Assembly: GCF_020882245.1 (NCBI RefSeq)
Contig: NC_083598.1
Span: 50,753,858-50,817,857 of the forward strand
Direction of reading: 5' to 3'
Source: Rhopalosiphum padi
Taxonomy: Eukaryota > Arthropoda > Insecta > Hemiptera > Aphididae
Length of the DNA: 64,000 bases
Under the pieces are notes generated by a model that worked only from the letters and a program-made list of their open reading frames with translations, was not told the DNA's origin and did no database searches. The position numbers were made by a program, and so were the translations under genes. This document shows positions 61,579 to 64,000 of this stretch, piece by piece (positions within the stretch are counted from its first letter, which is position 1; each line of letters begins with the position of its first letter).

Positions 61579-63690
61579 TTATAGAATAGTAATAGGTAGG
61601 TAGTATTTGAGTGTACACTTTGTAAAATGGAGGTCATCGCCACCAACACATCTGTACGATAGACAACAAATTTCTTTTTAAGTTCTTATGGGCACAATGT
61701 GTTATATATATTTTATACATATTATAAATATACGTATAATATGCGCAATAACTGTACCAAGGCTATTTACCCTGCGGTTCAATAACCAGCACGTGTCTTA
61801 TCACGTGCGTCTGTCCGAACCCAATGAAATTACCCTTGGCATTAACCACCGGCTAAAAGACATCCGTCTATAATATATTTCCTACACTCCAACGACGGAG
61901 GGGGTCGGCGGCGGTAGTCAGGGCGGGTTTAATAAACCTATATTCGTACTAACAAGTAACAATATTTACAGGTGGGTTGTATACGTGTACTCATTTATCC
62001 TTTTTATAATAAAGTCTTACACTAGTACCAGATGATAATTTTGTATAATTATTTATATACAGATATATATATGTAGTTAGATTATCTCTGTACCTACGTA
62101 TTTATTTACAATAATTATAATCGATACAATAATAATCAAACAACGAATAATTGAGAGCATGCGTTTCAGGGTCCGCGTATACATAAATAGTACATTATCA
62201 TCTCTTAATGGTTAGTTGTGAAATAAATAAACTAGCAAAGTATCTTATTGACTGGGGTATAACTTACACGTGACTGCGAGGATTATTAGAAATATGCCAA
62301 GATGTTGATAAAATTATAAATTTTCGATAAATCATTATCAAAAAACAAAAATAAGTTTACAGACTCATCACCTACCAAAATGATTCCAGTCCATTAAATT
62401 CACTTAAATGATGAGTATAATACCTGTTTTATAAAATAATCAGTTTTCTCCCTCATTATTTTCCCCCTAGTTTTATGCCCCTATAGGCGCCTAAAATCTT
62501 TCTGACATTTGATGGAAAATCTAACTACGGGATGACAGCACGATACTAACAATAAGTAACCATATTCCATTTATATAGATGAATAACTTCAAATGTGCAC
62601 GTGACAGCCAGTATAAAGACAAAATTATAACTATAAATTAAAAACTATTGCTAATTTAATTACTTGAATATTTTCCCTTTTTGAGTAAATCATGCCAGAC
62701 ATGACCCGCATAAAAAATTAAAACTAGACTATTTTGTTACAAATCAAAGTATTATTTTAAATTATAAATAAATGAACGCAAAAATAAAATTATCTTGATA
62801 TTAAATCTTTTTTTAGAACAATACCCAATAATAATCTGATTATTGTCACGTTTAACGGAAAAGATAATAATTAGACTATCAATTTAACTTTTTTTTATAT
62901 CAATATTAAATTTATATTATTAAAAACGGCATAATCCAAGTTATTCAACTAAAATATGTAAAATGCTGCTGGTAAATAAATATTATATTTCAATCGTATG
63001 AATACTAAATAATTAATATTATTCGCAGTAGAATATTAGAATCGGTGTTTTAATTAGATTGTTCAACTTCGTGTAATGACATGTATAATAATAATATAGT
63101 GTATAGAAATCCGACTAGAGGCAGATGTGTGATCCCCACTCCTCCACTCTTTTTTCGGGCGTAAATCCCGGAGCTATTTACTAAATCATAACACACCGGT
63201 AGCAAGAATACTGTCGGAGGGGAATGGAGGGAAGCCTACAGCGCGTGCTAAATAGGGGGGAAACCTTACCTATCTGCTTTTTTTTAAAGGTCTCTCGCTC
63301 TTTACTATTTATATTGTTCGTGAAAGCCCCTGCAGTAGAGTAGTCATACGAATAGTACCTGTGTGCTCACAATAGTTTTATATATATAATATATACAATA
63401 TGTGCAGAGCAGCTGCGAAATAACGTAGCACTCTCCCGTTAATCGGGTGTGTGGGGGGCAAAAATAAATTCGCCCATGTTAACCGGCCCCAAAGTACGAA
63501 ATGTACATATTATAAAAACTTTATTTCGACATAGATATTACAGGCAAACTTATCAATAATTTAATATTTAATTAAAAAACTTACAAAGTAAAATACTATA
63601 TTATTATATCGTATTACACAAAAAATCCTAAATATTATGTTAAAATTATATTATATGATATAATATATAATAATATGAAACATTTTGAGT

Positions 63691-63727
63691 CCCCCCCCCC
63701 CCAAAAAGAATTTTAGATCCACCACTG
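63691..63727 (-). mobile_element. Single end of a hAT-like MITE
   Basis: On the minus strand it reads CAGTGGTGGATCTAAAATTC, then a short T run and twelve Gs. This start is shared by many insect MITEs, and a similar end is present at 25666. The other terminus was not found in the window. Confidence 0.4.
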
Positions 63728-64000
63728 ATCGTATATAATATATACATGATATTTATAAACGTAGAGTGACCTGTCGAGCGTTCGCAAAGAAATATTGAAT
63801 ACGATTGCGTATGCCTTGCATACATATTTAATCTAATAAAATATTAAACACATGTTTAATTTTAATACTAACATCTATATAATTTATTTAAAAAAAAAAA
63901 TGATAAAATATAGCTGCATCTGATTCCAATTATAATAGTATAGAACACACATTATCCTATATAATTATATTAGATATACAAATATAAAATAGAAAGATAT

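Larger units (their letters stand above)
58507..64000. other. AT-rich DNA, no supported gene
   Basis: Contains a GTA microsatellite (61529-61578), a repeat end at 63691-63727 (C12 followed by a sequence whose complement begins CAGTGGTGGATCTA, a typical hAT-like MITE terminus), and MITE-like fragments around 62455-62495. Small open frames at 60246-60360 and 61125-61310 are mentioned as findings. No cyclin-box exon seen. Confidence 0.4.

Noticed and set aside
61415..61618. Poly-Leu minus-strand ORF
   Set aside because: Translation of the GTA microsatellite.
1..64000. tRNA, rRNA, CRISPR, bacterial operon or integrated viral genes
   Set aside because: No cloverleaf with A/B boxes, no regularly spaced repeat array, and no viral or bacterial gene was recognised by reading both strands; a covariance-model scan was not possible.
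37534..64000. Cyclin-box exons of CycD
   Set aside because: Looked for reverse-complement coding patterns of WMLEV and ALCAT and for suitable exon-sized frames on the minus strand; none convincing.

Overview
The window is eukaryotic nuclear DNA from an insect, most probably an aphid. This is inferred from very AT-rich non-coding DNA (well over 70% by eye), many 56-90 nt introns, arthropod-type orthologues, many small inverted-repeat DNA transposons, and a recurrent palindromic word TAGGTACCTA. Species identity cannot be fixed from the sequence alone. Splice junctions were placed by hand from GT/AG signals, reading frame and family knowledge; no alignment was run.

Layout. (1) 167-10681, minus strand: a complete class II phosphoinositide 3-kinase (Pi3K68D / PI3K-C2 orthologue) in 29 coding exons. 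The exon lengths sum to 5187 nt, an exact multiple of three, giving about 1728 residues. The order is UIM-like helix, proline-rich and clathrin/AP2-type motifs, Ras-binding domain, C2, helical domain, kinase domain, PX, C-terminal C2. (2) About 10.7-16.7 kb: a divergent intergenic region holding the upstream regions of both flanking genes. (3) 16802-19172, plus strand: a complete TTC5/STRAP orthologue in 9 coding exons (466 residues), with a TPR array followed by a C-terminal OB fold. (4) 19.2-37.2 kb: AT-rich DNA with no convincing conserved gene, but with several MITE-like elements, microsatellites and one promoter-like patch at 30.05-30.38 kb. (5) 37235-37533, minus strand: the terminal coding exon of cyclin D. 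It is GC-rich and conspicuous. The cyclin-box exons were not found up to 64000, so the preceding intron probably exceeds 26 kb and the rest of the gene lies beyond the window. (6) 37.5-64 kb: probably largely CycD intron and upstream DNA. It contains CpG-rich blocks (41.4, 42.75-43.2, 50.97-51.27, 54.1-54.6, 54.8-55.1 and 55.88-55.96 kb), candidate unrecognised plus-strand exons including a putative single-pass membrane protein ending at 47780, and a 625 bp transposon remnant with perfect 56 bp terminal inverted repeats around an ISXO2/Merlin-type transposase fragment.

The two complete genes are housekeeping or signalling genes in divergent orientation. PI3K-C2 makes PI3P and PI(3,4)P2 on endocytic membranes. 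TTC5 is a p300/JMY cofactor and the nascent-tubulin sensor of tubulin autoregulation. Cyclin D activates Cdk4/6 in G1. Nothing in the sequence links them functionally. The most novel material is the set of unrecognised candidate exons at 43-56 kb and the transposon structures. Three stop-free, multiple-of-three introns in the two conserved genes are also worth testing as retained introns.
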